DNA from: Cerioporus squamosus
Taxonomy: Eukaryota; Basidiomycota; Agaricomycetes; Polyporales; Polyporaceae
Assembly: GCA_022592435.1 (NCBI GenBank)
Contig: JABYQS010000125.1
Span: 47,364 to 111,363, forward strand
Direction: 5' to 3'
DNA length: 64,000 bases
Positions 34,194 to 52,812 of this stretch are shown here, piece by piece (the first letter of the stretch is position 1; the number at the start of each line of letters is the position of its first letter). Both the position numbers and the translations under genes were made by a program. The notes beneath the pieces were generated by a model. That model saw only the letters and a program-made list of their open reading frames with translations. It ran no database searches and was not told the origin of the DNA.

Positions 34194-34719
34194 TCCTGGC
34201 TTGACATGTACTCTGTATCCTCGTCTGCTACTCACAAAGTTGTCGTTGGCGTAGCCGAGGGTTTTTGAGCCGCGAGTCGTGACTTCGTCGGAGGTGAAAC
34301 TGGCCCGCGCAAGGACCGTGCGCCCATGCCCACACTATTCACAAGCGTCAGCCTCTCGTGAGAAGTAAGTGCCTATCCTTGCCTCATATGTGGGTATGAT
34401 CCTGGCTGGTGTTCTTTCAGATCTTTCGACACTGCTGGCTGTGCAACGGGGCTATGGCTCTAGCACATCCTCGTCTGCTTCTCGCGCGCTGGGACTTCCG
34501 TACGTAGGAAGTGGACTTGCTCACCTAACAGCGCTCACCACCAGCACCATGCGCAGCCGGATACGAGAGCTCTTCCGAGTCATCTATTCTGGAGTGAACA
34601 CCTATATAAGCTGCTAGACATGTTGCCAGCCCGCCACACCTCTGTCGTCCCTGCCACCCTGGCAAACACCTCCAACACACCTCCACCATCGAACCTACCC
34701 CCAGTCTTATCCGCTGATT
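34194..34719. other. Intergenic with TATA box
   Basis: No gene. CCTATATAAG at 34601-34610 is ~115 bases before the ATG at 34720. Confidence 0.6.
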
Positions 34720-36191
34720 ATGTCCAACGGTGCCGCGGAGTTCCATGACTACGTGGACGTCACTCAGTGCCTGATGGATGACGACATACAAGGACATCTC
34801 TCGGATAGTGACGACGGAACTATCAGTTCCTCAGACAACGACTTTCAGGTACAAGGAATGGCTCCGACATACCTTGACCTATATCAAGGCAGACAAATAC
34901 CAGCCCTGCACCAGATCCTCTCCGCCACCGCTCCCTACACCCTCCCGTCTTCACATAAACTCTCCGATACTATCCTCATGTCGCTCTCACCTGGCAACCC
35001 TAGTCCTGTCGACGCATTGTTCGACAGCTTCGGCGACGTGTCGAATGTGTCGTCCGATAGTTCCGCTAACGGACCACCCATGCGGCACATCTCGCCTTTG
35101 CTGCTCTTGCTCCCCATGACGCCAACACCTGCTCCGCAAGCGGAGTTTGCAGCCACTTCCGCTGTGACTCCAGTGAACCTCAACACCCGAGGAAACAAAA
35201 GACCACGTTCCTCCACCGAATCTACGGGCGACCATGCACCCAAGAGGATGCATCCGTCCGTCGACTGTCCTTCGAACAACGATGCGACAACTCTTACACA
35301 AGTGCCAGAGGTCCCTCCTACAGCAGCCGAGCTTCTCTATGAGGAGTCTGGATGCTCAGATTCGACAGTGGAACACAGTTGTCCGGGTATGGATGCGGCC
35401 GTTGACTGTGCCTTCGGAGACGAGACAGATTCGGACTCGGAAGACGAGGCTAGTGCCATCCGAGCCGCCGCGCCCGGGCCCATCTGCCCCACGACGCCAG
35501 TCGAAGGGCAAACGCGGCGCGTCATCTCGATACGAAGATGATGAAGACTACCATCCGTCACGGTCGACCAAACGGACGACCAATGCCAACCGCCATCCGC
35601 CTCGGAAGAAGCAGGAGCCTACGCCCCGCCGAGGGAAGAAGTCGTCTTGTGCGAAGAGCAAGATGGTCCAGTGTCCCGTCCCCAAGTGTCGGGGCTTCTT
35701 TCGCGATGCGAATGATTTAGAACGACATATGCGATCCGTGAAGAAGCCCGGCCATCTTGACGTGCGGCTGTTCTGTACGCATGCTGTCCACCGCGACTCT
35801 CCGGATAAGAGTAGCCGCGGGGATTCCTTGTCCCGTCACATGCAACAAGGTCGATGCATAGGGGAGGCCGGGTTACGGGAGCTTCTCGAGAAGGCCAACG
35901 AAGAGGGAAGCTCGTGGAAAACAGGTCCCGCTTCGCGTCTCGGCAATACGGGAAGTGGGTGCTGCATTGTCGCAACGACACACGATACGCACTGCTCAGT
36001 GTATTCAGGAGATCGAAGACGTGAAGGATCTTGAAGCAAAGCTCGCCAACCGTGCGGAGATCATATTCCGCTGCCAGTGCTGTGAAGCCGCACAGCCAGG
36101 CTGGGCCTCGGACCATATGGACAACATCGGTCGCTGGGAGTGGGACGAGAACTCGCAAGGCCTGCGAAGGAAGAACGTTCCCATCCAGTAG
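34720..36191 (+). CDS. Acidic nuclear-type protein with C2H2-like module, one frame break
   Basis: Exon 1 (34720-35386) encodes an acidic Ser-rich N-terminus (HLSDSDDGTISSSDNDFQ) and a basic KRPRSS...KRMHPS region. A 67-nt intron (35387-35453, GTATGG...GCTAG) moves the frame to a Lys/Arg-rich stretch with KKQEPTPRRGKK and then Cys/His pairs: CPVPKCRGFFRDAN, DLERHMRSVKKPGH, FCTHAVHRDS, DSLSRHMQQGRC. The spacing recalls the module in the 11571-14442 gene. Coding bias then shifts at a GGG run, 35905-35907; one G fewer joins LLEKANEE to ARGKQVPLRVSAIREVG and ends at 36191 after RCQCCEAAQPGWASDHMDNI, which may be a further zinc-binding segment. A transcription-related role is inferred only from composition. 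Confidence 0.66.
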
Positions 36192-36815
36192 CCTTGGTAC
36201 CGCTGACATTGACAACAGGGTGCAAGGCACCCGGAGTCATCTGCGGTGTCGATCCCGCGGTGGTTGAGGACGGAGTCGGAGCCTATGCAAATGCACCGTC
36301 GCACTGGCAGAAGTTCCTTGGGATGGCATCATCATGATCAGTACTTCGATTCGGAGCATATATTGTGCTCACCGTCGTTCTCGTGCCTCTTGGACCCGCA
36401 TTGGACAGTCTTTTGCATCTGTCGATGATCCTGTAGCTTCAAGTTAGTTTGGGTGCTGCTCGGCCTCGTCGTCGTTGACTCGTTCTGACTTATAGTACTT
36501 GATCCTTGTGTTGTATATTGAGTGAGACTTGACTAAGTATCTAATGGCAAGCGTAGTTTCAGTCATTCATGAGGCAGTAGTAAATAAGTAACAGGACCCG
36601 GAGCGGAAGAGGAGGAGGAGGATGGTTCCGGACGCCACCGTCGTGACTTCGTTGGCCCGCGAGCGTCAAAGGTCGAGGCCTGGTTGAACTGAACGACTAT
36701 CGTCGTCACTGGCATCTTCGAAGTTCAAACATACCCAGTAGCCTCAAACAATCACCATAGTCATGACTGATTGGCATATCTTATGAGACGCTTGGTAACA
36801 ATATTCTGCCCTCAG
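36192..36815. other. Intergenic
   Basis: No coding signal on either strand. Confidence 0.5.
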
Positions 36816-37285
36816 ACTCATGGCAGCGAGGACGTACTGCGCCCCTCTCGCGGCGAGTACACGAACAACGGTGCGTTTGTGCTGACGTGCGAGTGGGAAG
36901 GACAAGTAAGTTCCTCCACACCCCTCAGATCATCCCATTGATGTGCTCATGTTCTCCACCAGGTTCCCAACGGGCCCATCAGCCTAGGCCAGCACGAGCC
37001 TTCCTCTTGCGTCGCGCGCCATGCGGGACCTGTCGAGTTTCGTGCTCAACGACCGACACCGAGGCGAACACGAATGTGGGGCGGCGCCGTCCCGCTCACG
37101 CAGGAGGAGCGGCTCGACCTCATCCTACGCGAGCGGGTTCCTGCATCAAGCGGCACGTCGCGGACCTGGACATCGACGCGCGAGAGGAGCTCGAGCCCGC
37201 GTCGGACTCGGACGACGCAGCCGCTCTTGCCCTCAAGGCTCATGTCACTCGCCGGCGCCGCTCCACCCTGCTCAACGCCAACTGA
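36816..37285 (+). pseudogene. Unrecognised gene remnant
   Basis: Two coding-like segments, 36816-36905 (HGSEDVLRPSRGEYTNNGAF) and 36963 onward (VPNGPISLGQHEP), are joined by a canonical 57-nt intron (GTAAGT...CCAG). Near 37139-37141 the bias shifts by one base, after which RHVADLDIDAREELEPASDS runs to a TGA at 37283-37285. I found no start codon or upstream exon, and parts of the middle look non-coding. It may be the 3' part of a decayed gene. Family unknown. Confidence 0.35.
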
Positions 37286-40200
37286 GCTCGCTCCTCGCGT
37301 CGGGAGCAGAGGTCAGTCGCCCACTCGTAACCGTTGCGGCGCTCTAACACTGGTTCCGTGCAGCGATCTACTCCTGTCGCTCGCCCTGCGTTCGACTTCC
37401 CTGTGGGCGCAGACATTAACGGTCCGTCTGCCGATTTTGGTGGCCTCAACGTCTTTTGTTTCCCCACACACACGGACGTACACACACCTCCATATCAGCT
37501 GTCGGCGGTGCTTCGAAGTGGCCAGCGACTTCTGAAGCCCGCGGGGAGCATTTCATGGAGCGTTTTGTCGAGCGCAATCGCATATCTGTTTGTCTCCCTT
37601 CTACATTGTGTGCGCCCGTTCACAGTCTGCTGTAACAACATTCCCGTCCATCGAGGCTTTCGCGCGAACACTTCGAACTACATCCCGTCCCGCCCACGAG
37701 CGGCTGTGGGAAGCTACCTCGGTATCGCGATAGGGAAGCACGATGCAGAAGACGGGAAGCCTCTGCTTCGATGACCTTAGCGGCGCGAACTGGGATCGTC
37801 GGGCCCAGCAGTACTCACACCGACAGCGCAATCGTCATTGGAGAACTTTCTCGCCCAAGGCAGCCCGCCCTCGGTCGCGGCCCGCCACAGCTCGCTTGGG
37901 TGCAGGAAGGGGAAGATGCATGCATGTCCGCCCTATTTCCTGCCAATCCACGCACAGTACGTACAACGCGCACGACATCACGACATCGTTGCCCCCTACG
38001 AGCCATCGAAGCACCGGAGAAGACGGCCACTGGGCCAGACGCCTCGTCGCGTTCCCAGCACCGATGTGCGCTCCACAGCGTCGTCGTCCTTCTCCGTGCG
38101 CGCCCAGGCAAGGGGGAGGAGGTTTCTGCGGTGTCTGTAGTCGCTCAGCAGCGCCAGGTAGCCTCGAGTCGAGGGACAAGGTCCTCAGGCTCCTTGGAAA
38201 CTCTCCGCGAGGCTAGCCGGCTATCCCCCAGCTCCGCGATCGAACACAATAACGTTTAGTACTCTGTGGCTGGGCCTGGAGCTATGGATACTGTGGCGTT
38301 GGGCTCAAGCTCGAGCGAGTCCGGCGCCGGGGCACCCCCAGAATTGCTCCCCTCCCTGCCACTGTCAGAGGCTGAGAGCTTGTAACGCGTATCGGGGAAC
38401 GCACTAGCTCGATATGTAGTGTTGTGGCGCCGGGATAGGAGCATGTATCAGCATGTATCCCGCGCCCTGGTCCACTGTGAACTGAGTCTTGTGTTGAACC
38501 TTCTGAGCTGAGCCGCCGGCTCTCTGGGTGGGCTAGCGCGCCGGGAGCCCGGGAGCATAGTCCTGAAGGCATGACGCCTGACGCCTGCCGGACTCGGAGG
38601 CTTGGGTATCCCGGCGCTGCGAGGCAGCTTCGTCGGACGCTGGAGGCAGGGGCGGCGTTCCGGTGGGTGCGCGTGCGCGTATACGGTCCTGGAGTTGCGG
38701 CTTGAGGACTGTCGGGACTCGGGAGGAATGGGAGACACGTGTGTGGCGCGTTAGCTGGGTCCAGATAGTAGCGTACCAGCGTCCGAATCCATGCTGGTGC
38801 AGTACTTGCAAGTCGACGCATCCATTGTACACCGGGAATTCACATGGGCCGGACGTTCTCGAGGGTTGTATGGAATGATATCCATGCGGTGAGCGCAACC
38901 TAGGCTGACCTCGGGTTCCTCGAATCTGGTTTCCTATGAACTATGGCCGACCCCGTTGGCGTCGACTAACTCGCAATGAGCATAACTGGCAATGTTGGCA
39001 CTGATCCACGACCGACAGCTGATCACCGAATGCAATGATGGCTGCCCGAGTCCCGACCGACTCGGATTCAGTCGCCGTCTGCGAACGTGCTGCACATTGC
39101 TGACAGAAACAGTCGCTAAAACTGCGCAGACGAGCATGACTCGTCAGCCGATCTCGTAACCCAACCAGCCCACTGGCAGAGTTCTATTCAGTGCTCTCAA
39201 GCCTCCAGCAGAAAGCCGAACGCCGAAAGCCCCGAAGGCTGAAGCTGAGACCGAGTGCCTGAGCGACACTGACGCGAGCGCCGGGGCGGCGCGCCAGGAG
39301 AAGCGCAGTCTAACGTACATGCCTGATCCTGGGGGTGCCCGATGCCCTCTTGAGATACGCTCGGCGGCGACTGTGCGAACGTATAGCTGCTCTAGCCACG
39401 ACGTGAGCATGGTCGGTGCATAGACGAGGCACTGAGAGATCACGCACCGCGCCTACTCGAGTACTTGGATACAGACATCTCGTTTTTCGGAGCGAGAGCG
39501 GCGTAGGAGGCATTAGCCTCGGAGTCGCGCCCCAGGATGTCCGATGAATCGCCGGACGACTACGCTATGGCGAGCGTACATGTAGCTTCACTATGAGCAG
39601 GACAAGAATCAGATTGGATACAATGCACGATGGACGCGTGAAGATCACGATACATACCACAATCGCGTGGCGGACCCATGCCCGCTTGGACAGTCTTCTC
39701 CCGATCCACCAAGACTCCCGAACAGTCTCCACACCTCCAGAAGCCGAAGCGCGGAGCAGGTCATCTCCTGCGCGGTTAGGGGAGAACGAACGAGAACGGG
39801 CTGGCACACTCGGGCGAGGGGTATTGCGCGCAAGTCGAGGTCGAGAGCAGTTTCCATATTCCCAAATTGGGACGGACATCCGACGAAGGCAGCGGGATGT
39901 CCCAGCTCGTGCGGCGGCAATGAAGGGGATCGGCACGGGCTGTGGGCAGGAGGGCAGCGGCTGGCACATGCTCCATCTGATATTACCGCCTGCGGTTGCC
40001 GGTGCTGCTGCAAACGTATATCGTGTTACTGCATGCACTGGATTATTACGTCGCGCCAACCGATAATAGAGATGGGTGCTCACCTGCGACATATATTGGC
40101 ATTAGCAACGTATCGCGGGCAATCCTGAGCGCAATGTGCACGTAACGGTGTACATTGACATCAGCCCGTGTGGAACGACGATGGCGTCCGAGCGTCCGAG

Positions 40201-41992
40201 GGATGGATCATGGAGGAGAATGAATCGGCAAAGGTGGGAGATGGGATCCTGGGAGGCGGAGCGGAGGAGGTATAATTACCGAGGGGCACAGCGCCGACAG
40301 ACACCGAGGGGAGTTGCCCAAATAGGCATGCAGGAACCAAGCGTGGGCGGGACGAGGCGGGACGGAGAGACCATCGTGCAACAATCACTGCAGCTGCATC
40401 CTCCCCCGGCGACCACGAGAGTGTCTTGCCAACGCTGCAGATGCAGATATTCAGCGATGCGTATGGCCCGAGGGGTTCGGTCGAGCTGCCGTGTGGCGGG
40501 GGCATAGGACCATATGAAACGCGGGCGCGATAAACAAGGTTTACACCCAGAACTTCGCTTTCGAGGACGCGGTGCACATGTGCGTCAGGCTGGCATGTGC
40601 GACGTCGTGCCGTGACACATTCTCGCATTAGCCATCGCATGGCCACTGGGCGGGCCCGACAGACAGGACGGGTTGGAACAGATTGGGACATGGTGAGAAC
40701 GTGCGGAAAAGGACGGCAGTTAGATTGGCTCGAACTTGAATGGAGCCGTCTGTCTATCCGTCAATGGCGGCTCTCACGGGCTTTGCTCAGGATATCCGGA
40801 AAGAGAGCTAGCGGCCTAGATCGAGTCTAGGGTCCGCTATGCTGGGACAGACGTTGGGGGAGATCAGGTGGCGAAAGCCGACGCTGGAGAGGACCCGGCC
40901 GCACTGGACCAAGCCCGCAGGGGAGGCAACGTTGACGGCGTGAGGGAGGTGTGTGACGCCCCGAGCTGCAGATGATCCCCACGCGAGCGCCGATAGGAGG
41001 ACATGACGATGTGTATGTGCATGGCATAGCCAGGAAAGCGCGGCACATGGGCCACCCAAGAGCTCGGACATTCTGCGTGTGCATGGCCCAAGAAAATGCT
41101 TCCGGATGCAGGAAATGCGGGAAAATGACATGAGGAAGTGCCGAACTTTGGGAGGCATGCAGCGATCCGGGGTCGCTCCAAAGAGAAGCACTGGCAGGGA
41201 TCATTCAGGGCCTGCTCTCTGCCGGCGTTCAGTCGGGTTTTCGACGTCACTGGCGAGGGCGAGCACGGAGAGTGAGACCCGTATCGACTCGTGAAGGCGC
41301 GGCGAAGGGCGGTACGGTGGGACGTCCGACTCCGGGCAGCCCGTGTGTTCGCGAGGATCCGCTGAGGACGGGGACGGTGGCGCCTGCACTGCCCGTAGCG
41401 TCGTCCGCTACGACCGTCGACCGCTGGGGCTGCGCCTGGACTCGCGTCTCGGCGAGGGTGGGCTCGAGAGCTGCTCGAGTGTGCGCAGGGCTTGTGCGTT
41501 GCTTGTGCGGGAGATAGTCCGAGGTGATGCAGTCGAGTGCAGTCATGAGAATGGAAGATGATGCGCACATGCAGAACCTGCACGTTCCGGAAGACAGAGG
41601 CCAGTCACGCCTGCCATACTGGGCCACCCTCCTGGAGGCATTCATGATCAATCGATCCGGTGCGCCCGACGGGGTGGCCACTGGCGCCTGGGGGCGTCGC
41701 AGCCCGCAGCCTGCGCGCGACGACGGCGGCGGGGGCAGCTGCAGCATCGACCGCTGCAGCCCCGGCGAGACTCAGACAATAGACGGCGACGGGGATGGGG
41801 ACGGGAGCGAGGACAACGGCTGAGGCGGTTGCTGGGATTGGTCAGGAGTCAACAGGCGCCGGGCGAGGGCCGGTGGGCCAGTTGTGGTCAGGGCAGCTCT
41901 CTTCTCCCTCCGCCGACCTTCACGCCATCGTTGCGGCCCTAACCGCCCCTCCTCCTTGTCCTCCTACCACCACCATCCCTGCGCCGCTCGCC
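37286..41992. other. Long gene-poor interval
   Basis: 4.7 kb with many overlapping open frames on both strands, as expected from high GC, but none has a family signature, plausible introns or consistent codon bias. No terminal repeats, transposase or reverse-transcriptase motifs were noticed. Confidence 0.5.
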
Positions 41993-43675
41993 ATGCACCG
42001 CGCAACGCCCTCCTCCTCCTCCGCATCCTCCTCGTCCTCGTCCGCACACAGAGCACGCAAGCGGTACGCACCACCCCCGCTCCCACCACCTCGTGCTCGT
42101 CGGCCTCACACTGCTCCCTCCAGACACCTTACCCGAGAGCAGCTCTTGAAGAGCCTGCATGTGCGTACTCCTATCTACATCCATATTCCTCCCCGCCCTT
42201 GACGCGTCTGCCCTCCTAGCTACTCGGCGAAGTGAGCGCTCCACTACCCTCCGACCTCCCACCGTCCCCTCCCGCGTCCCGCGAGCCGTCCCCCGCCCCC
42301 GGTATCAAGCGTCGACACGATGCAGACCCAAGACCAAGCTCGAGCAAGCGACAACGCACGTCCTCAGTCTCATCATCCTCCCGACCACCGCTTCCGTCGC
42401 GTCCCGTACCTGTACCCGCCGCCTCAACGTCCAGGCACGAACCGGCAGAAGATGGCGAGGTACCAGAAGACTCCACACCGGCTTCTACGTTCACTCCCAT
42501 ATCCCTCGCCGCCTCCTTCCCCGTTCGCCGGCCACGGCGTGGCAACATCATGCCCGCCAATGAATGGGACGCCATATACGAGAAGTGTTTCGCCAGTGCA
42601 CGTATGCTCAAGTACTCGGCATATGCGCGCGTCGCCGCGGCCCATCCACCCACGTCCAAAGACTACAAGGCCCTCCGCGTCCCGCCTGCCCCAAACTCTG
42701 GTTACGCGCAGCACGGCTTGCTCATGGCTCGTCTTGAACTCGTAGACTCACTCATCCACTTCATATACGGTCTGTGGTGCAAGGACTACGGCGTTCGGAC
42801 TTGTTATCGGGGTTCGTGGCGAACCGTCGACGATGCCTTCAAACAGACGGAGGCGAAGTGGCTGGCGGAGAGTAATGACGAGCGTGAGAAGGCATTTGTC
42901 GGGCTGATGTAAGTGCATTCCCATGCTCGACGATCAACTCACTCTAACTTCTTCTAGCCAAATGATGCAAGCCTTCATTCACGGCCGTAAACTACACTAC
43001 CGCCTGCCTGCCATCGATTACGAGAACGAGAAGCTGTTGAATCGCCTCAGGTTAGAACACCAACAGGAGTTGAGGAAGCAAGCCGCTGTCGCTCAGGCTG
43101 CCGAAGCGTCACCCAGGATGCTACCCTCTCCTGCCGCGAGCTCGACAAGTAGCTCCAACTCTACCCCTCTGGGAGGTCACGGAACTGCAGCAGCAGCTAA
43201 CAACGTGCCATCCAATCCTCCGGCCCAACCCCAGCTCATCACGCTAGCACCTAACTCTGTTCCACCTCACATTACGCATCGCGTGAACTGGCCCTTTGTT
43301 TGTGAAAACAAGGCCCAGAGTGGCGGTCTCCGCGTGGCGTCGGATCGCATTGGAACCTCTCAGTTGACCCTCAACTTGCCGGTGTTGTTTAAACACTTCC
43401 CACGGACGTTCGCGCGGATGATCAACACCTCTCTTTCTCCCCAAGACGAGCACGAACCGGACTTCCAGGACGATGAGTGCGAACTCTATTGGCCTGGGCA
43501 AGTCATCACGGGCGAAGGTCTCGGCTGGGTATGCCTCATGGGCATGTCCATGGTGAAGGAGTTCGGCAGGGACTATGGATATGAGGGCCTCAATGGAGTC
43601 GTCCAGCGGACCAGCGGCGACGCGGACCTTGGGTACACCGAGCCGCGCTTCGTTCCGAATCCAGACCGTCGGTAG
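41993..43675 (+). CDS. Unknown protein with low-complexity N-terminus and two ordered regions
   Basis: Three exons (41993-42160, 42220-42908, 42958-43675) with canonical introns and intact phases give ~524 residues. The N-terminus is Ser-run/Pro/Arg-rich, then LTREQLLKSLHLLGEVSA, another Ser/Pro region with SSSKRQRTSS (possible nuclear signal), and an ordered block from MPANEWDAIYEKCF through AYARVAAAHPPTSKDYKALR to SLIHFIYGLWCKDYGVRTCY. A Ser/Asn linker leads to a C-terminal region with DEHEPDFQDDECELYWPGQV and GLGWVCLMGMSMVKEFGRDY. I do not recognise the family. The gene is isolated between two gene-poor stretches. Confidence 0.8.
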
Positions 43676-49091
<5,416 letters not shown>

Positions 49092-49954
49092 TTTGGAGGG
49101 CGAGAGTCTTGAGGAGCCGCGGGGGACTTTTGGTGAGTTCGACGTCGAGGACGGTGAGGACGAGTTAGGCGCACGCAGCAGTCGCTTGTTTGATCCTGTT
49201 GTCCCGCCACTCCCTAACAAGGTTTGCCGCCCGCGGTAACTGCCGAAGCAACTGTACAGTTCATCGGGCGCCCCTCCGGCCCGGTACTCCGCACATGACT
49301 TCCACTGCGACGCTCGACTCTGGTCTGAACTTCGCAGCTGAGCCTGTTGCACTCTTCGACTGTTGGCTTGACACGCTTCAATGCAGAGATCCTGGTATCC
49401 CACTGCTTAGCTTTGCGTACCGTGCTGAATACATAGCTCCTGCATGAACACGTCGGGCGTTTGCTTGGTTTCCCGAGCTTAGATCGAAACAACGCTCTTC
49501 TGAACTCACCCGGCTGCAAAGGGATTTCTCGCGAAAGTCGCTCAGCGGTACCGATGCCCAAACGCTTAGAATTCTACTGCGATTACAGGCAGGTCTGTGC
49601 GTTCTTCCCGGTCACTTGTAGCTTTTGGCCTTTCGTCCTTTGGTCCATCTGATGACTGCTCGCGTTAACCGCGCTCGGGTACGTAGCCTTGTGTTGTCCC
49701 GACGTGTCCACGTTTATCTCGCCTGTTTCCCTTCGGCTCACGCGAATCTGTGACTGTGAAAGAGAGGATGTCCGTCTATGGCGCGTAGGTGACAGGCATC
49801 GTGACAGGCAGTCGTCGATTGCCTTCCGGATCGACCTTCGCTTTCCCCGCTCTTCTTTGCGCGGGGTCTGCAGCGCTCGTATATAAGATGGCGCGGGCGG
49901 CGCACAGTTCTTGCATTCCCCATCCTCTTCCTCCTCCCTGAGCCTCTGCAAGCC
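49092..49954. other. Divergent promoter region
   Basis: Lies between the RPS5 gene (-) and the RRM-like gene (+). TATATAAG at 49879-49887 is ~75 bases before the ATG at 49955. No gene seen. Confidence 0.6.
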
Positions 49955-51954
49955 ATGATAGCGGAGCGCACGCATCGCAGCATCCACGTCGAGACCATCC
50001 TAGCGCCCGAGGAAGTCCGCGCACTGTTCGCGCAGTGTGGCGAAGTGTACGTCCAGCACGTCTGATCTAAAGCTAGTCGCTGACGCCTGCATATATGCGC
50101 GACAGTCGTGGCGTATACACGGCAGGGCACGCCGACGACTCGCTGCGCGCTCGGTACTTCGTCGAGTACCGCGATCCCAGAGGAGTGAAGCACGCTTGCG
50201 CCCTCCAGCTTGCCGGCACTACGGTACATCCGCTTGAACCATGCACGGAACTCGCCGGATACTTCCAAGCCATCGTCCTCGCCGGACCCGGGCCTGCCTC
50301 AAAAGCCGCATGCCGAAGTCATCCAGACGGCACGCTGGTCGCCGTACGGCAGGAATCCTCCCAAGAGCCACAAGAAGACGCGACATGCACACCAGGCCGG
50401 TGAGGACCACTCCGATTCTCGCGCTCCCGAATGAGTATTGCTAAGACTTATTTGCGCCAGCTAAGGAGAAGGTTCGTCCACCTAGCACTTACACCGTCCT
50501 TGCCGCCGAGCAGCCACTACGTTACACAAATCCTCCGCCGGAGTCTCCCGCCCGAGGACAGCGCGAATCCTTCAACAAGGAGAATCATTCCTATCTTGGT
50601 CCGCCCATCGGCTGGCATGAACCCATCTTGGGCCACACGGCAGCCCTCGAGGATTCTGTCGGCTTCACGCCCGCATACATCCATGATGGTCCGTCATTCC
50701 CTTCCTCCCTGTCTGGTTTCACACAACAGTCGTCAAGCTCGTCTGGGCTTGGGACCGGTCTGTTCCCACCCCGGATCTCGTTCGACTGCGACCCTCCTTC
50801 GTTCCCGATGTACGGTGACCCCATCGAGGTCCGGCTCGACAGTCTTGGCGAGTCGCCTGAAGAGATAATCAGTATCCTCAAGACTGCTGCCAGCGACCCT
50901 GCGGAGTGCGGGAAGTGGGCGGTTGTTGGCGCTCACTATCGTAGTCGGGGGAATGTCGAGGCCGCAGCGGCGGTGATCTCTACGATGATCGAAGGTGAGC
51001 GAGCTTCACTCCGGATGCTTTCCAAGTCACATCGCTGACAAACTAACGCCGTTTCTTGCAGAGATGCTCGCTATTGGGATGGACCTGTCGCAACTCAGGC
51101 CGGCGGTCTTGATGCTTTCGAGCTACCACCTAGATCTTGCACGACAGCTGCGCACCCAGACGGGAGAGGAGACCGCCGCGAGCAAGTCTCATTTCGACAA
51201 GGCGTGCGAGGGCTTCCGGAAGGTCTATGGTGCTTACGAGCCTCCGCCACCGTATGCACCAGTGGACAGCCAGAGCGTCGCCTCCGGCTCCTGTTCGGCT
51301 CCGGCGCACTCAACTGTGCTCTCCGCCGCGAACGCGAACGCCACGCCCAAGGTCGACGTCAAGTCCAGCGACGGCTCGCGCCCGGAAACATCGGTCTCCG
51401 CCAATGCCACATCTACGCCGAAGCCCAAACCCATGGGTCCGTCGACGCCTAGGCCAGTGCCCCGTGCTGTCGCAGTGGGCGGTACACCACGCACGCCACC
51501 CGTTGCTGTCTCCAGTCCAACCGGCCCCCGCCACGGGCAGCTCAAGATGCTCGAGCGCGAGATTCAGGCGCTGCGAGACAAGCACCAGAAGCAGCATGAC
51601 TCCCTCGAGCGTGCGCGCTCCGCGAAGCGGAAGCTCGAAGACGAACTCGACAGGGAGCAGCACCGCCGCCGAAAGCTCGAAAATCAGCTGGAGAAGGCCG
51701 AGAAGTCGGCGGCAGGGGCGCAGCGAGGCGAGGAGTATGCCCTGGAACAGTGCCGTGCCGAGGTTGATACGCGGCGACGGGCTGAGAGCCGGGTGGAGGA
51801 GCTCAGAGAGCGGATCGCGGCTGTAGAGCCGAAGGTTGCGGAGTGCGAGGAGCGGGAGAGGAAGACGAGGGAGTACTTTGGGAAGCTGGGCGTTACGTTC
51901 TTGAAGGCTGCGAGAGGCGAGATGCTGGACTTACCGACCATGATGAGGATGTAG
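49955..51954 (+). CDS. RRM-like N-terminus plus helical and coiled-coil C-terminal protein
   Basis: Exons 49955-50046, 50106-50399, 50461-50994 and 51062-51954. The first ~80 residues (HVETILAPEEVRALFAQCGE, ARYFVEYRDPRGVKHACALQ, then IRLNHARNSP) look like a divergent RNA-recognition motif with the alternating beta/alpha pattern and an R-L-N-H strand. Between them the frame shifts by one at a GG pair, 50223-50224. A Pro/Ser-rich linker follows (KEKVRPPSTYTVLAAEQP), then helical repeats (EIISILKTAASDPAECGKWA, GNVEAAAAVISTMIE), another disordered region, and a long coiled coil (LEREIQALRDKHQKQHDSLE, RRRKLENQLEKAEK) to the C-terminus. I do not recognise a characterised homologue; a nuclear RNA- or transcription-related scaffold is a guess. 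Confidence 0.78.
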
Positions 51955-52812
51955 ATTTAGGACTTTCCTTTCCTCACAACGAGACCGGGCCTGCGCCGGA
52001 ATGTCTGTTTCACGACTGTATGATCTGCATGTATCACTCCCTGCATTCATCGTTTTGTACGTTCTTCGCATTAGTACTCAGTACTCAGTATCAACTAGTG
52101 TATACATCAAAGAATATCGACGCACAAGAAAGCACCAGCATCGATCGGACTTAGCGTGCAAGGTAAGCCCGGGAGGGATGTTTGCCCAGCTAGTGCAGCG
52201 TCGATTGGTTCGGCAACACTTATGGGTCCATCTCGGCCGTGCTATAGGTACTCCGGACCTGGGCCGGCCTTCGAGCACCCGAGGGAGGATTTGCCAAGTG
52301 GTCCCGAGGGGCAGTGCAGGGTTAAGTGTCCGGGTTGTACTTGTTGTTCCCTGCGACCCCAACGAGTGGGACAAAAGCGGACTGCGCAGCGAAGGATGGG
52401 TAGGCATGGGCGTGAGATATGAGCGCTTGAGTCACGTAGGCAGTCAGGGCGCAGTGCATAGGTCTCTTCACCAGGATCTGCGCTACTATGCAGCACCTGT
52501 CACTCGATGCAAGTTTGATTCGGTGGGGCGTGGGGAGGGCCAGTTCTTCCTCGCGGTCGGGGAGTAGGCAGCAGGGGGTCGGTTACGAAGGAGCCAATGT
52601 CCTCGTTGAGCGAGGGGAGCTTGCTTGTATCGCATACTCGTACACATGATTATCTGCGTTGTGGCCCTCACTAGTAGCTGCGGCAGAGAGATAGAGATAA
52701 CGAAACATACATTGCGCCAAAACATACGAAGCGAGAGAGCATAGACAACATGCATGAAGTCTTCTAGACGATACAACCGGCAGATACAGATACAACCTCG
52801 TTCGACGATACA
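51955..52812. other. Convergent intergenic region
   Basis: 3' flanks of the RRM-like gene and the BTB gene. Open frames here have no coding character. Confidence 0.55.

Noticed and set aside
37771..38259. 162-codon + frame in the gene-poor interval
   Set aside because: Overlaps equally long frames in other phases and on the other strand; composition fits random GC-rich sequence.
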